Shown piece after piece: positions 20,905 through 31,672 of a stretch of 64,000 bases of DNA (position 1 is its first letter; every line of letters begins with the position of its first letter). Position numbers and translations under genes: made by a program. The stretch is from the NCBI GenBank assembly GCA_031002005.1, contig CM061920.1:106451447-106515446 (forward strand), written 5' to 3'. The stretch comes from Vandiemenella viatica. Its lineage: Eukaryota > Arthropoda > Insecta > Orthoptera > Morabidae. The notes below the pieces were generated by a model that was not told the DNA's origin, searched no databases, and saw only the letters and a list, made by a program, of their open reading frames with translations.

Positions 20905-21775
20905 ACCCAGTAGCAATATTATCTATACCAGCTCCTTTATGGTTTTTTAGCTTTCCGAGTTCCTTCATAATTTCCTGAGAATTTACTTCAAATTTTGTAG
21001 TTTCCTCGTTTATACTTTTAGGGAGGCTCTCCTCCAATGCATTCCCTACCATCACCGGAAGATTGTTCCTAGTTGTATCACTAAACCAGTCACTCAATAT
21101 CTCTGTAATTTTAAAATCCTCAGTGACTTCAAATCCACTCTTATCTACTATAGTCAGAAAACCTTCCTGTCCCCTCAGTTTTCTAGTATAGCCATACAAG
21201 TTTCTAGTTGCATCCTCCTGCACCAATAATATTCTTCATAAACTCATCCTTTACTTCTCTCTTTGCTCTTAGTAATTGCTTATTTAGTTGTTTTAAGGAT
21301 TCCACACTGTCTTCCTGTCTCTTAACTCTGTTGTGTTCCTGTCTCACTAGTCTCTTTAACCTTCTAACCTCCCTATTGTAATATGTAGGCTCTGTACTTC
21401 TCTTTATTTTCTGCTTTGGAATAAACATTTCCTCGCCCTTTTTTACTATCTCCTTGAACTCTTCTCATTTCGCCTCCACTGAACTTGTGCCATCCTTCCA
21501 TTTGTTGAACCTTTCCTGAAATATCTCTTCAATTCTAAAGTCTGTGCCTTTTTATAATTATATCTTTTTCCCCCTTCTATTTTGGCCTCTGGTTTACTGA
21601 ATCTCCTAATATCCATCAGTACCGCACAGTGATCACTTATTCCTTCAGTTCCTTGACACCCAACAAGATTTTCATCAGGCTTTATTAGAAAGATATCCAA
21701 CATGTTTGGTCCTCTCATATTTTGCTCTACCACTTGTTTAAAATCACCTTTCCTTATTAAGAGAATAAATAAATT
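20905..21775 (-). mobile_element. LINE-A, endonuclease end to pre-RT linker
   Basis: Minus-strand frames: QVVEQNMRGPNMLDIFLIKP and EGISDHCAVLMDIRRF (21733-21446) carry the SDH motif near the end of an APE endonuclease. YYNREVRRLKRLVRQEHNR (21428-21204) and LYGYTRKLRGQEGF, EITEILSDWFSD and AGIDNI (21226-20903) are the linker before the RT fingers. It stops before the RT core, so it holds the region missing from the copy at 16690-18070. Confidence 0.85.
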
Positions 21776-22165
21776 TTTTACAGTTTCTGGTAAATATATT
21801 GAACTACCTGAATACCAGGAGCTGCCATGTCTAGTTGGGGTTGATTTACCCTCTAACTACTTTGTCACCCTATAAGAAACATGTGTAACAAGTTCCATCA
21901 AATTCGCACCAGTCATTTAAAGTAAATTTAGGTTTACACGCAACCTATCCAGAAAGTGGTGGGTTGGAGTGGATATATACACTACACTATTTCTAAGACT
22001 ACGAGAAACTTGTAACAAGTTTGATAAAACTGGAACCAGCTATTTCTGGAACTAATGAAACAAATTGATTCACTTGCCCAGTACCAATGGAATGTTTGTT
22101 TTCATTTTGTTCCATTTCAAATTAATCACATTATCTGTTAATGCAGCTGTTTGAAAATTGAAACA
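21776..22165. other. Intergenic stretch, nothing identified
   Basis: AT-rich with no recognisable element. Confidence 0.35.
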
Positions 22166-22169
22166 TGTA

Positions 22170-22420
22170 CTTAATTGCAATGAAGCAATTGCCCTGGTGG
22201 CAATTTCCCTACACACACATTTTTCCACTTACATTTTCGTTTACTAATTTCAATTTTAAATTCTTTTAGCATTTTGGTAGATTATTCATCATTTTTCTTG
22301 GTAATTTATTCCAATCCCTGACCCCCTTACCTATGAAAGAAAATTTTCACACATCCTTATGTCAGAAATAGAGTGCCAATTTGTGGTCATGGTAGGGTTA
22401 CCAACATTTTTCCGGCTGAT
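22170..22420 (-). mobile_element. LINE-A 3' end fragment
   Basis: Includes the 3' terminal CAATTGCCCTGGTGGCAATT and the plus-strand text TTGGTAATTTATTCCAATCC, CTGACCCCCTTACCTATGAA shared with the copies at 1921 and 16690. Confidence 0.75.
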
Positions 22421-22477
22421 CATAATATTTCTTTAGATTAAGCTATAAAAATATAGTACGCTTCAAAGCCTGTATCT

Positions 22478-22685
22478 GGAAACCAAGTGAGGTGGGCGAG
22501 TGGTAATACCCTGACCTCGCAACCAGATTTAGATTTCACACGTTTTCCCAAAATCACTTCGGATGAGGGCTGGGATGGTTCCTTCAAAAGACCAAGAGTG
22601 AATTACTTCCCATTCCTTGCACCAGTTTTTTACTCTCCTCTAACGACTTCAACGTCAACCAGATGCAAAGAGCAAAGTATGAAGG
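22478..22685 (+). mobile_element. tRNA-derived SINE, older subfamily, internally deleted
   Basis: Head GAGGTGGGCGAGTGGTAATA and CCTCGCAACC, then a deletion across the B box to ATTTAGATTTCACACGTTTT, CCAAAATCACTTCGGATGAG, a GTGAATTACTTCCCATTCCT block and tail CCTCTAACGACTTCAACGTC. Confidence 0.8.
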
Positions 22686-23390
22686 GGGAAATTGGAATGT
22701 TTGTTTGCTCCAGCATCGCATAGAAAATACAGAATTTAATGGGTTTTCACAATTTGAAAGCTTGGGCTTCTAGTTAAAATGTGATGCAATATTTTGTTTT
22801 TTATTGAATAATCTGGCATAATCTGAAAACTGCTGATACAATTTTTTAGGGATGTCAGATTATGCTGTTTCATCTGTCGCTAGCATTCAGAACTGTCTCT
22901 TTTATGCTACTTTATCAGAAGCTGGATCTTAAAATTAAAATTTGATCGGCACTTTTGGAGTTGAATATATAGTATCCAGTATTTTCCTAAACTGCTTTTA
23001 CAAATAACACTACAGGCTTAATAAACAATTCGCTTTCCGCATGCTGTCATCAATATCATATCAACTGGTAGAAATAAGCTGAAGATTGAAACTAATTTAG
23101 TACCTTCAAATATTATGGTATTTAGTCAATAGCATTTAAAGATTGGAACCTAGAAGCGTATATACCAGGCTTTTTAATACACAGCCAAAGGATTATTTTG
23201 TTGCTTCTGTGTAATGGTTTACTAAAAGGAACATTAATAATAATTAACAAAAATGAATGACTGTTTCTGATACCAGTCAGCATTATTACTTTCATATTTC
23301 AATCATTATCAGCCCGTGCAACAATTGTTTACATTTCGGACACCGGATGACATAGTTTCATAGCGCCACCTATCCGCTAGGCGGAAAAGG
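22686..23390. other. Intergenic stretch, nothing identified
   Basis: AT-rich, no supported feature before the SINE pair. Confidence 0.35.
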
Positions 23391-23705
23391 ACAGCTGGGA
23401 AAGAATTCAGCCATGGTCGTTTGACAGAACCATCCAGCACTTCACCTGGAGTGATTTGGGAAAAACATTGTTTTCCTATGGCTTTACATCTCGTCGACGT
23501 TGAGGTCATTAGAGGCAGGAAAACGCAGGTGTCAAGGAACGGGAAAGAATTCAACCATGCTCTTTTGACAGAACCATCAAGACATTCACCTGGAGTGATT
23601 TGGGGCAACCGCCAAAAACCCAGATCTAAGTGGCCGCACGGTGATTCGAACCCACATCCCCCCAAACGCGAGTCCAGAACGTAATCCATTAACCCACTAC
23701 GCTGA
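23391..23705 (-). mobile_element. Two SINE units in tandem (older subfamily)
   Basis: Minus orientation. One unit runs from a tail-side GAAAGAATTCAGCCATGGTC to TCACCTGGAGTGATTTGGGA. It is followed by a second tail, GGCTTTACATCTCGTCGACG and TTGAGGTCATTAGAGGCAGG, then GAATTCAACCATGCTCTTTT, TCACCTGGAGTGATTTGGGG, a B box GTGATTCGAACCCACATC and the head TAACCCACTACGC. The first unit lacks its tRNA head, so this is a dimer or an insertion of one into another. Confidence 0.8.
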
Positions 23706-24735
23706 TTCGCACCAAGTAAGTTCCCATAAGAAGATACATTTAAAATTAAATGTCTAGAATGTGAATATTTTTTATCAGTCCTTAAGAGTACTAGGGATTT
23801 ATTCAATTATTTCAAAATAGCAATATGACCCTGTAGTCTTTTTTTTTTTTTTTTTCGACTGTAGGGAGAAAAAAATATATATTTTTTCATACAAAATTCC
23901 TATCAAAAATTATTTGGCAGCTTGTTTTTCTTTAATTCTAATGTTTTTATGTTTTGTCAATTAGGATATTAATAAATGTGACCCCATAAGACTTCATTTT
24001 TAGTAATTCGATGATTAAAAATGAAGAAATTCTTCTGTTCCATATACATTCCTTGTGTTTCTTGACCCTACCAATATGGCAACCTCCCCCGCTCTCCTCT
24101 CGGCGTCACTTCGTTGTATGGAGAAGGTACCTTACGTGGTCTCCTCTCTTTTCTTTGCTCCATGGAATCAGCACAGCTGATTGTTATGCATTCACTGTCA
24201 GTGTCCACATCTTGCCGATATTGTCTCCGGACGATAGACTATGCCCAGTATACCTACAACAATACCTGAGGCAATGGTCTACAACGAAGCCCACCAGCGA
24301 CAATTTCGATCTTTGTCTACAGACAGACTTATTAACAATCGTTAATTGTCTTGCTGCATTGTTATGATAAGAGATTCGCTCCCCTCCCTTCCCCACCACT
24401 CCATTTAAAGCGACTACATCGTCACTTCAAAATCCAGCTCCAACAAATGCACCCCAAAACAATCATATCCATCAAGAACAAGGGTTTCATCATAGAAGTA
24501 TTCATTGCCAATCAACAGCTTTACACTCCAACTATCCCTGGCCACCATATGCAAAGGCCAACATCTAAATCCTAAATGCCCTACTGTCCTCCAGTTAACC
24601 AGAGAATGTATATTCCACAGCATTACCGTCATCACCAATCATACAGCACCCTTTTCCTCAACAATTTCATGATAATGAGAAGCCGCCTTCAGAAGCAAAT
24701 TTAGTGCTTCTAAAGAAAATTTTACAAGTGATGAT
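23706..24735. other. Intergenic stretch with C-rich unidentified segment
   Basis: Contains a T run near 23840-23856. From about 24060 to 24700 it is C-rich on the plus strand with open frames on both strands. No domain is recognised; it may be a decayed transposon. Confidence 0.35.
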
Positions 24736-25251
24736 TTGAATCAAGTAAATCTTTTAATGACCAATGATATTTTGAATGAGGATGATGTTTTAATGAATGA
24801 TGGTGTGATTGGAGTAAATGTTTCAAAGAAAAGTGATATGTTAAATGGAGTTGATGTTTTAATGAATGATGGTGTGATTGGAGTAAATGTTTCAAAGAAA
24901 AGTGATATGTTAAATGGAGTTGATCTTTTAATGATGGGTGGTGTTATGAATGATATGCTTGTGTTAATGAATCGTGATTGTCTGAAAAAGATCTATGCTT
25001 CAATTACTATTAGAAGTCAGAAGGTTTATTGTGCTTTTGTGCAAATAATACCAAAATTTTGTATGATGAAAAAAATTGTACTTTTGAAAAAGCTTCTCCT
25101 ATTTTGGAATGATTTTGCAAAGAAAAGCTGGAAAAGCCGTAAGAAACCTTTTCATTGTCTTAGAGGGGCGATAAAACTCGCTGCCTCATCTTATGTACAG
25201 GTTATTTTGGCAAAGGTTTTCATACCATATTTTTATTATGAACAACTTTAG
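24736..25251 (+). CDS. Uncertain ORF, 171 codons, with tandem 23-residue repeat
   Basis: Open frame from ATG at 24736 to a stop at 25251. A 69-bp unit is repeated twice without a mismatch (24784-24852 and 24853-24921), giving a repeated 23-residue block containing MNDGVIGVNVSKKSDMLNG. A third, decayed unit follows and a degenerate unit precedes. Downstream the frame is Lys-rich (KKSWKSRKK), with no known domain, signal peptide or membrane span. No splice sites or promoter tie it to a gene. It could be chance openness in AT-rich repeat DNA. I do not recognise a function. Confidence 0.25.
   Translation: MNQVNLLMTNDILNEDDVLMNDGVIGVNVSKKSDMLNGVDVLMNDGVIGVNVSKKSDMLNGVDLLMMGGVMNDMLVLMNRDCLKKIYASITIRSQKVYCAFVQIIPKFCMMKKIVLLKKLLLFWNDFAKKSWKSRKKPFHCLRGAIKLAASSYVQVILAKVFIPYFYYEQL
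24784..24921 (+). repeat. Perfect 69-bp tandem duplication
   Basis: Two identical consecutive copies of a 69-bp unit starting GATGTTTTAATGAATGATGG, a multiple of three that preserves the open frame. Confidence 0.95.
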
Positions 25252-26829
25252 TGTTATTGGTAAGGTCAAATGTGTTCTTTATTTTAGCAGTGATAGTTAC
25301 TGATTGTCCTTTCTGGTAATGCACATATTAAGTGTAATAGTTGCTGTCGTAGGTAAGGAATAAAGAGGAACTGGGAAGAGATAAAGTTTGGGGAACCCGA
25401 AGAAGGTCATTGATTTAAAGAAATATTAATAATGATAGAGTGAACAAAGAAAGTAACTTTTTGTTGGACAATTATTTTCAGTGGCTTGTAAGTGTGAAAA
25501 ATAATGAATTTAACTTGCAACCAAATGATGATAAAAGAAATGATTTAATTGATTATAAGAATTAGACTACCACTCCTTTAAATAAAAAAAGAAAGAATGC
25601 TAAAAGTAATATTATTAGTAATGAAATGTGAATATGGTAGGGCCTATAATTGTTTTAAGGTAAAGAATATTTACTGCTAATGGTTAAAAATACCAAAGAT
25701 TTCTCTTCTGTAAAGATATTGATTATGCATAGGAAGGTTATGTGAACTGTGACTCATTAAAAGAGTAGTATCAATTGTCTACACAAATTGTGTTGAATAT
25801 TTTTTTTTAAAGTCACATTATGATGTATATGTATAAAAAAACTATCAAGACAAGTAGTTTTACTGTTAAAAACTGATTAAAGACAAAGAGAATATTTATC
25901 TCACATATATAATTAGCCGATATGAATGTAACAACAACAATAGAGAATATAAATATGAATATTTTATTGCATGTACACACTACCTTCAAGGTAGGCAGTT
26001 TATCTACACTAATTTTTTGTTTTGTCTTACTTGTGTATGTTCACAGACTTTAGAGCTATTGTGGACAGTGAGTGCCGCTTTTTTTTAGACATCACATCAC
26101 TGTGCATCGGGAAAACGCGTGCACCAATGGCAATAATGGTCTAGCTTTTGAAAAGTAGCCTAAGCCTTTGTGTCATAATTATGTAAATTCTATAAGAAGT
26201 GTGACGACACATGACAGGACTTTGTTTTTGTTATTGTTCATTTGTTATGTTTTTTTTTTTTTTAAATGTAAGATTGATGTTCATTTAGAGTAAGCAAAGC
26301 TTGTTAATATTTTGTACAAAAATTTTAAAACCTCAATACCAATAACGACGTTGCCAATGAGAAAATTTTCCCCATTTTCTTGTTCATTTGTAATCAACAA
26401 AAAAATGAGGAACATTTTGGGAGGGGTTGTGACATAGTAGTAAATTAAAAGGTAAAATGATTTATATATAAAAGAAAAGAATACAAAGGTTAATAAGTAT
26501 TGTTGGCCCAGAGAGGCTTTAAAAGGATATGATCTCTGGTAAAAAAAGAAGTGAAGTGAGGTGAGAATTGTTGAGTAGAGAGGTCAACCAAGAAAAAGAT
26601 TGATTTTGGCAGCAGCTTGGAGTTGAATTGAGAGAGATCTTGAGTAGAAAGGCGAACCTGAAAATCTTCGGAATATAGGGACAGGCGCAATCGTTATTGG
26701 TGTTCAGAGAATTGTTAAGCAAATAAAAGAGATGAATAAACTGTAAAAGTACATAACAAAAAACTACAGTCTACAAATTATATTCATTTATATATCTATC
26801 GCTCGCACGCATGTAATTTATATGCGACA
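25252..26829. other. Intergenic stretch, nothing identified
   Basis: AT-rich with short A/T runs and no supported gene or element. Confidence 0.4.
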
Positions 26830-27082
26830 CTGGGACGACGAACAAAAAACAAACACAAGAGAAGCGCAATATTTCGGCCTACAGCAGCCTTAAACGTGCA
26901 GAAGGCGAAGCCCCAGGCGGCGTCACATGTGTACACATAGACGGCCGACTGGTGAATCACCAGTCGGCCGTCTATGTGTACACATGTGACGCCGCCTGGG
27001 GCTTTGCCTTCTGCACGTTTAAGGCTGCTGTAGGCCGAAATATTGCGCTTCTCTTGTGTTTGTTTTTTGTTCGTCGTCCCAG
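26830..27082. repeat. 253-bp near-perfect palindrome
   Basis: Arms 26830-26955 and 26957-27082 (126 bp each) are exact inverted complements apart from one mismatch (C in the left-arm GGCGAAGC against T in the right-arm GCTTTGCC), with a single A at 26956 as centre. The arms are GC-rich in an AT-rich setting. The right arm contains GTAGGCCGAAATATTGCG, and the sequence after it (to about 27180) is also found at 38571-38740. Confidence 0.97.
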
Positions 27083-27180
27083 CCGCCTTCATCTGTGGTA
27101 AGTGTTGGGTCATATTTCCCTATCCTTCCTTAATTTTATTGCCTTAAAGCTTTTTCCTGCTCATTGTTATTATGTATATA
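27083..27180 (+). repeat. Interspersed repeat shared with 38640-38740
   Basis: GTAAGTGTTGGGTCATATTT, CTATCCTTCC, TATTGCCTTAAAGC and TTATTATGTATA correspond in order to GTTAGTGTTGGGTGTATTTC, CTATCCTTTCC, TATTGCCTCATGGC and GTTACCGTGTA near 38650-38735. Confidence 0.65.
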
Positions 27181-27540
27181 CATATATACCCCCTCGTACG
27201 CGGCTTTTTCACGAGTTGGCAGATTCAATAATATTTATTTTTGTGTTAAATACACATACCGTCAAAAAGTCAATGATGATTACATTATAACTGCTAATAA
27301 TGATTTCAAAGAAGTTTTATGACTGACAAAACCAATTTTTAAAAAATATTTACTTTATATTTAAATATGTAGTATTTAATGATAATGACTTTTTACATTG
27401 AAGGTGATATTTATTACTACTCTTCAAAATAAAATACTTTTCATTAACAAATACACGCATTTACTTATTTCCTCATTATTATATTACCACTCAGTTTCTG
27501 ATAACGGTACTGTGTGAAATATTCACCTGGGCCAGTTAGT

Positions 27541-27838
27541 ATACACGAATTGTTCGTTTAAAGATATGAGTTCCTTGTTGAAACCAAAGAGAACCTAACT
27601 CTCAGTAAGCTTTCTGGTACCTGAAACCTCTACAAAATGGCGTTAGAACCATTCCCGAGATACCAAACACTAAATTATTTGGTTTTTTTGTTGTAAATTC
27701 GCGTTTCTGCAGAGAAGACACCTATTTAGATAAACTTAAGAAACAAAACATTAATCAAATATGAAATTCCATCAAAATCGTTAGAGCTGTTTCCGAGATC
27801 CAATATATATATACAAGAATTGCTCGTTTAAAGATATA
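27541..27838 (+). repeat. Direct repeat pair of about 26 bp
   Basis: ACACGAATTGTTCGTTTAAA at about 27541 and ACAAGAATTGCTCGTTTAAA at about 27813, both followed by GATAT, lie 270 bp apart. They may be the edges of a small repeat element. The region 27180-28703 otherwise shows nothing identifiable. Confidence 0.5.
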
Positions 27839-30471
27839 ATATTTATTATTTTAGGTCAAATAATAAAAATTCTGCAAATCCTCAAAACCCCAATATTCAT
27901 TTTGTAAAGCCTTTTATATACCTTGACAAACAGAATTAAGACAATTAGTACTGAGTATCCACCTTATCTTGTAGAAACCTGTTACATTTTATAACTTTAC
28001 ACTCATGCTTCTCTTCTCCCTAACAGTTCACTTTAAAAAACATAAATCCTATTCATCTTAACAACAAAATCATTAATAAAAGTAACTTCACACAAATATA
28101 CACCACCTCCCAAAACTAAGAACACAAATGCAACAGCAGAAAAAATTACACAGCCACAACAAATATTTAAAATTTATTGAAAATCCTTAATGATAAGTGA
28201 GTATATTGAACTTGTGGGCAATAGCTGCTGTACAATGTCATATAGCAATATTTTTAGCCTCCAGTAAGGTATTGTGTATGCTCTTTTGCTTACTAAATCT
28301 AGAGGAACCACATTTCTACAGTATAAGTTCTTTCTTTATGAAGTAAGTGCTTGACAACTGTGATAACTATCCCATGTGTGTTGAATCAGTAGAATGGAAA
28401 TAAAGGGTTGTAATGTATATACTAATAGGGGTAGTTATTATTATCAACAGTTGAATTCACAAATAAACAATTTACACAACAATACAATAGAAATAAACAG
28501 AAGAGTTCATTATGAGGAATCACACTAAGCTGATGATCCAAGAGCTCTACTCCTGTTCCATACCTAAATTAATTCTTAACCGTGAGACCTTTCAAATTTC
28601 TGAAGGAAAGCTGCTTATTTTAAATTTATTATTTGTAGCTAAACTGTTACTTAAAAAAATTACAAGGAAAGTATATTTATGACAAATTTTAGAGTAGCTT
28701 ATAGAACAAGTGGTAGAGTAAAAAACCGTGGGACAAAATATTTTGGATACATTCCTAATAAAGCTTGATGATAACCTTGTGGGGTGTGAAGTAACGGAAG
28801 GAATAAGTGATCATGAAGCAGTTCTGATGGATATTAGAGGATTCAATGAACCAGCAGCCAAAATTGAAGGCGGAAATAGGTACAATTATAAAAAGGCACA
28901 GATTTCAAATTTGAAGAGATATTTCAGAACAGTTCAGCAAATGGGAGGAAGGCACAAGTTCAGTACAGTCAAGGTGGGAAGAGTTCAAGGAGATAATAAG
29001 AAAGGGGGAAGAAAAATTCATTCCAAAGCAGAAAATAAAGGTACTATAATAGGGAAGTGAGGAGGTTAAAGAGGTTGGTACGAAGAGAACATAACAGAGT
29101 TAAGAGACAGTAAGGTAGTAGGGAATATTTAAAACAATTAAACAAGGACAGCAAAGATAGTGGCAAAAGATTTGTTTATGAAGAGTATTGTCAGTGCAGG
29201 AGGACCACTGGTTGATGTATCTAGAAATTTCTATGGCTATATCAAGAAACTGAGGGGAAGGGAGGGTGTAGAGACACTTAAAGATAAGGATGGAGAGGTA
29301 ATTACTGAGGATTCGAAAAAGGCAGAGATTTTAACTAACTCACTTAGTGAGAGCATTAGGGACAATGAATTAGAAATGCGAAGGTTTAATTTGGAGAACG
29401 AGATTAACAATACGATTAGAAGTGAAGATAGTAAAAAATTAGAAATTCACCCTGAAGAAATCATGAAGGAAATAAGCTAACTGGTGTAGATAATATTACT
29501 ACAGATATTTTAAAGATAGCCAGATGTGACATTGTACCTTATCTTGAAATATTATTTAAACTGAGTCTAGATACTTGCTGCTTACCACAGTACTGGAAAA
29601 GTGTGATAGTAGAACCGGTACATAAAGAAGAGGCGAGAAATAGAATTGAAAATTACAGGCCAATCTGTCTGACTTCAGTGGTAGGTAAATTAATGGAAAC
29701 ATTGATATGCAACCACATCAGAAATATATGTGAGGAATGGAAGTGGTTTTCAAGTAGGCAACATGGCTTTAGGCAAGGATATTCATGTGAATCTCAGTTG
29801 GTGGGATATGTGCAAGATATTTCAGATGAAATGGACAAGGGAGGCCAAATTGATAGTGTAGCACTAGATCTGTCAAAGGCGTTTGACAGAGTGAGCCAAA
29901 AACAATTGGAGTGGATGAGAAAGTGATTTTCTGGGTAGAAGAAATTTTAAAAGGTAGAAAACGGAAAGTTAGGGTAGGAAATGCGGTATCAAAGGAAATG
30001 GGAGTGCCGCAGGGTAGTGTATTGGGACCATAGCTATTCATTATTCTAATGAATAATTGTGTTGATTGTTTACTAGCTGAAATTAGATTGTTTGCAGATG
30101 ACATAATGCTGTATAAAAGGATCGAAAGGATAGAGAACTGTAAACAGTTGCAGGGTGTTCTGTACAGGATATCTAGTTGGGTTGGTAAACATGGGATGAA
30201 GATAAATGCAAAGAAAAGTCAGCTTATTAGATACACAAATAAAAAACAAAAGATTAATTATGAATATAAGGTGAGGAAAGAATTGCTTGCTGAAGACTTG
30301 AAATGTAAATATCTTGGCATTACATTTGATAACAAGCTTAACTGGGCAGGACACATTGGACAGGTGGTAGGAAAAGGATTCAAAATTCTGCATTTGTTGG
30401 AGAGAGTGATGAGGGGATGCACGAGAGAAGTAAAGGAATCGGGTTACAAAATTTTGGTGAGACCAAAACTC

Positions 30472-30700
30472 TTTTTTTTTAATGTCTCTTAACAGCGAGG
30501 TCTTTAGAGACAAGAAAGGATGGCGGCAAGGAATGGAAAGGAATTTGGCCATGGCCTTTTTAAGGAAGCATCCTGGCATTTGCCTGGAGTGATTTGGGGA
30601 ACCATGGAAAACAAAAATCTGGATCCCCGGAAGGGGATTCGAATCGCCGTCCTCCCGAATGCGAGGCCAAACCGCTATCCATTACACCACCACGCTCAGT
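30472..30700 (-). mobile_element. SINE, younger subfamily, in LINE-A
   Basis: Minus orientation: T run, GTCTCTTAACAGCGAGGTC, TTTGGCCATGGCCTTTTTAA, TTGCCTGGAGTGATTTGGGG, B box GGGATTCGAATCGCC and 5' end TACACCACCACGCTCAGT. Flanked by CCAAAACTC (30463-30471) and CCAATGCTC (30701-30709), a 9-bp imperfect target duplication. Removing it rejoins the LINE-A frame at ILVRP..LVYG. Confidence 0.93.
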
Positions 30701-30869
30701 CCAATGCTCGTATATGGTAGAGTATTATGGGACCCACAGTTTGTGTATCAATTACAGGAATTAGAAAGGGTGCAAGAAAGGGCTGCTAGATTTGTTTCTG
30801 GAAATTATCGCAAAATGCAATCAGTGACAGATATGATAAAAGGAGGTGGAATGGGATTCATTGCAAGAC

Positions 30870-31112
30870 TTTTTTTTTTACTGTTTAACGTCTCTTAACA
30901 GCGAGATCTTTAGAGACGGGAAATGATGGGGGGGGGGGCAAGGAATTGGAAGGAATTCAGCCATGGCCTTTTGAAGGAAGCATACCGGCATTTGCCTGGA
31001 GTGATTTGGGAAACCATGGAAAACTCAAATCTGGATGCCCGGACAGGGATTCGAACCGCTATCCTCCCGAATGCGAGGCCAGAACGCTAACCGTTACACA
31101 ACCACGCTCAGT
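30870..31112 (-). mobile_element. SINE, younger subfamily, second insertion in LINE-A
   Basis: Same structure as the previous copy, with a full tRNA-like head (GGGATTCGAACCGCTATCC and CACAACCACGCTCAGT). Target duplication CATTGCAAGAC is perfect (30859-30869 and 31113-31123). Removing it restores the LINE-A text through GATTCATTGCAAGACAGGAG. Confidence 0.96.
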
Positions 31113-31515
31113 CATTGCAAGACAGGAGGAGGATGAGGAGGGTCATGGAGTGTACAGGGCGTATACTGGCTATGAGGCATGGAAAGATATTGCAGTAGGT
31201 ATGAGAAGTAGTTCATGGGAGGGAAAAGATGACCATGACCACAAGTTGGCACTCGATTTCAGGTACAAGGGTGTGGGAAGAATTTCTTTTTTAGGTAAGG
31301 GTGTCAGGGATTGCAATGAGTTATCAAGGGAAATGATGAATAACTTACCGAAAACACTAAAATAAAGTTAAAATTTGTAGAGGGCAAATGTAGGTGGGTG
31401 CAGGATAGGGGGAAGTTGGGTGTGTAGGCAAATTGCCACCAGAGCGTGTGCTCCATTGCAATTAAATTAAATTAACGCAAGTTCATTCTAACATATAGTT
31501 TAGAGAGAACCTTAT

Positions 31516-31521
31516 TTTATT
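31516..31521 (-). terminator. RIOK1 candidate polyadenylation signal
   Basis: AATAAA on the minus strand about 50 nt downstream of the RIOK1 stop codon. A second weaker A-rich motif lies closer to the stop, so the cleavage site is not fixed. Confidence 0.5.
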
Positions 31522-31570
31522 TTTTAAATAATTATGTCACAATCCATGAAACATTGTGTGAAATAAAATT

Positions 31571-31672
31571 TTATTTCTTCTTAGTCATTTTTTCTTTCCC
31601 TTTCTTTATGTGCTTCTTTATTTTAGTTTTCCTCTTTTCTGCCTTCTGTTCCTTTACTGCTTTTTTACGTGC
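31571..31672 (-). CDS. RIOK1: RIOK1 terminal exon: basic C-terminus
   Basis: Acceptor gatgtgtttcag, then 33 codons, about half Lys/Arg ([15 protein letters not shown]...[11 protein letters not shown]), and TAA. The same basic tail ends animal RIO1 proteins. An AATAAA poly(A) signal lies about 50 bases past the stop. Confidence 0.88.
   Translation of the reverse strand, partial: ARKKAVKEQKAEKRKTKIKKHIKKGKEKMTKKK

Larger units (their letters stand above)
28704..31470 (+). mobile_element. LINE-A, longest copy (endonuclease end to 3' tail), interrupted by two SINEs
   Basis: Plus-strand frames in order: ILDTFLIKLDDNLVGCEVTE and GISDHEAVLMDIRG (APE endonuclease, SDH motif); FYGYIKKLRGREGV; ENYRPICLTSVVGKLMETLI; RQHGFRQGYSCESQLV; DSVALDLSKAFDRVSQ; KGRKRKVRVGN; MGVPQGSVLG; RLFADDIMLYKRI with the RT catalytic FADD; KINAKKSQLIRYTNKK; KYLGITFDNKLNW; VLWDPQFVYQLQELE; SSWEGKDDHDHKLALDF; and a 3' end with AATTGCCACCAGAGCG. 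It is 5'-truncated, has a frameshift with deletion after FDRVSQ and an in-frame stop just before LFIILMNN, so it is dead. The Jockey/CR1 grouping is from RT style; exact clade not determined. Confidence 0.93.

Noticed and set aside
23309..23806. 165-codon minus-strand open frame
   Set aside because: Entirely SINE dimer sequence read through.
24011..24638. Overlapping open frames on both strands, considered as a gene or LTR element
   Set aside because: No polyprotein motif, no terminal repeat and no splice-consistent neighbours.
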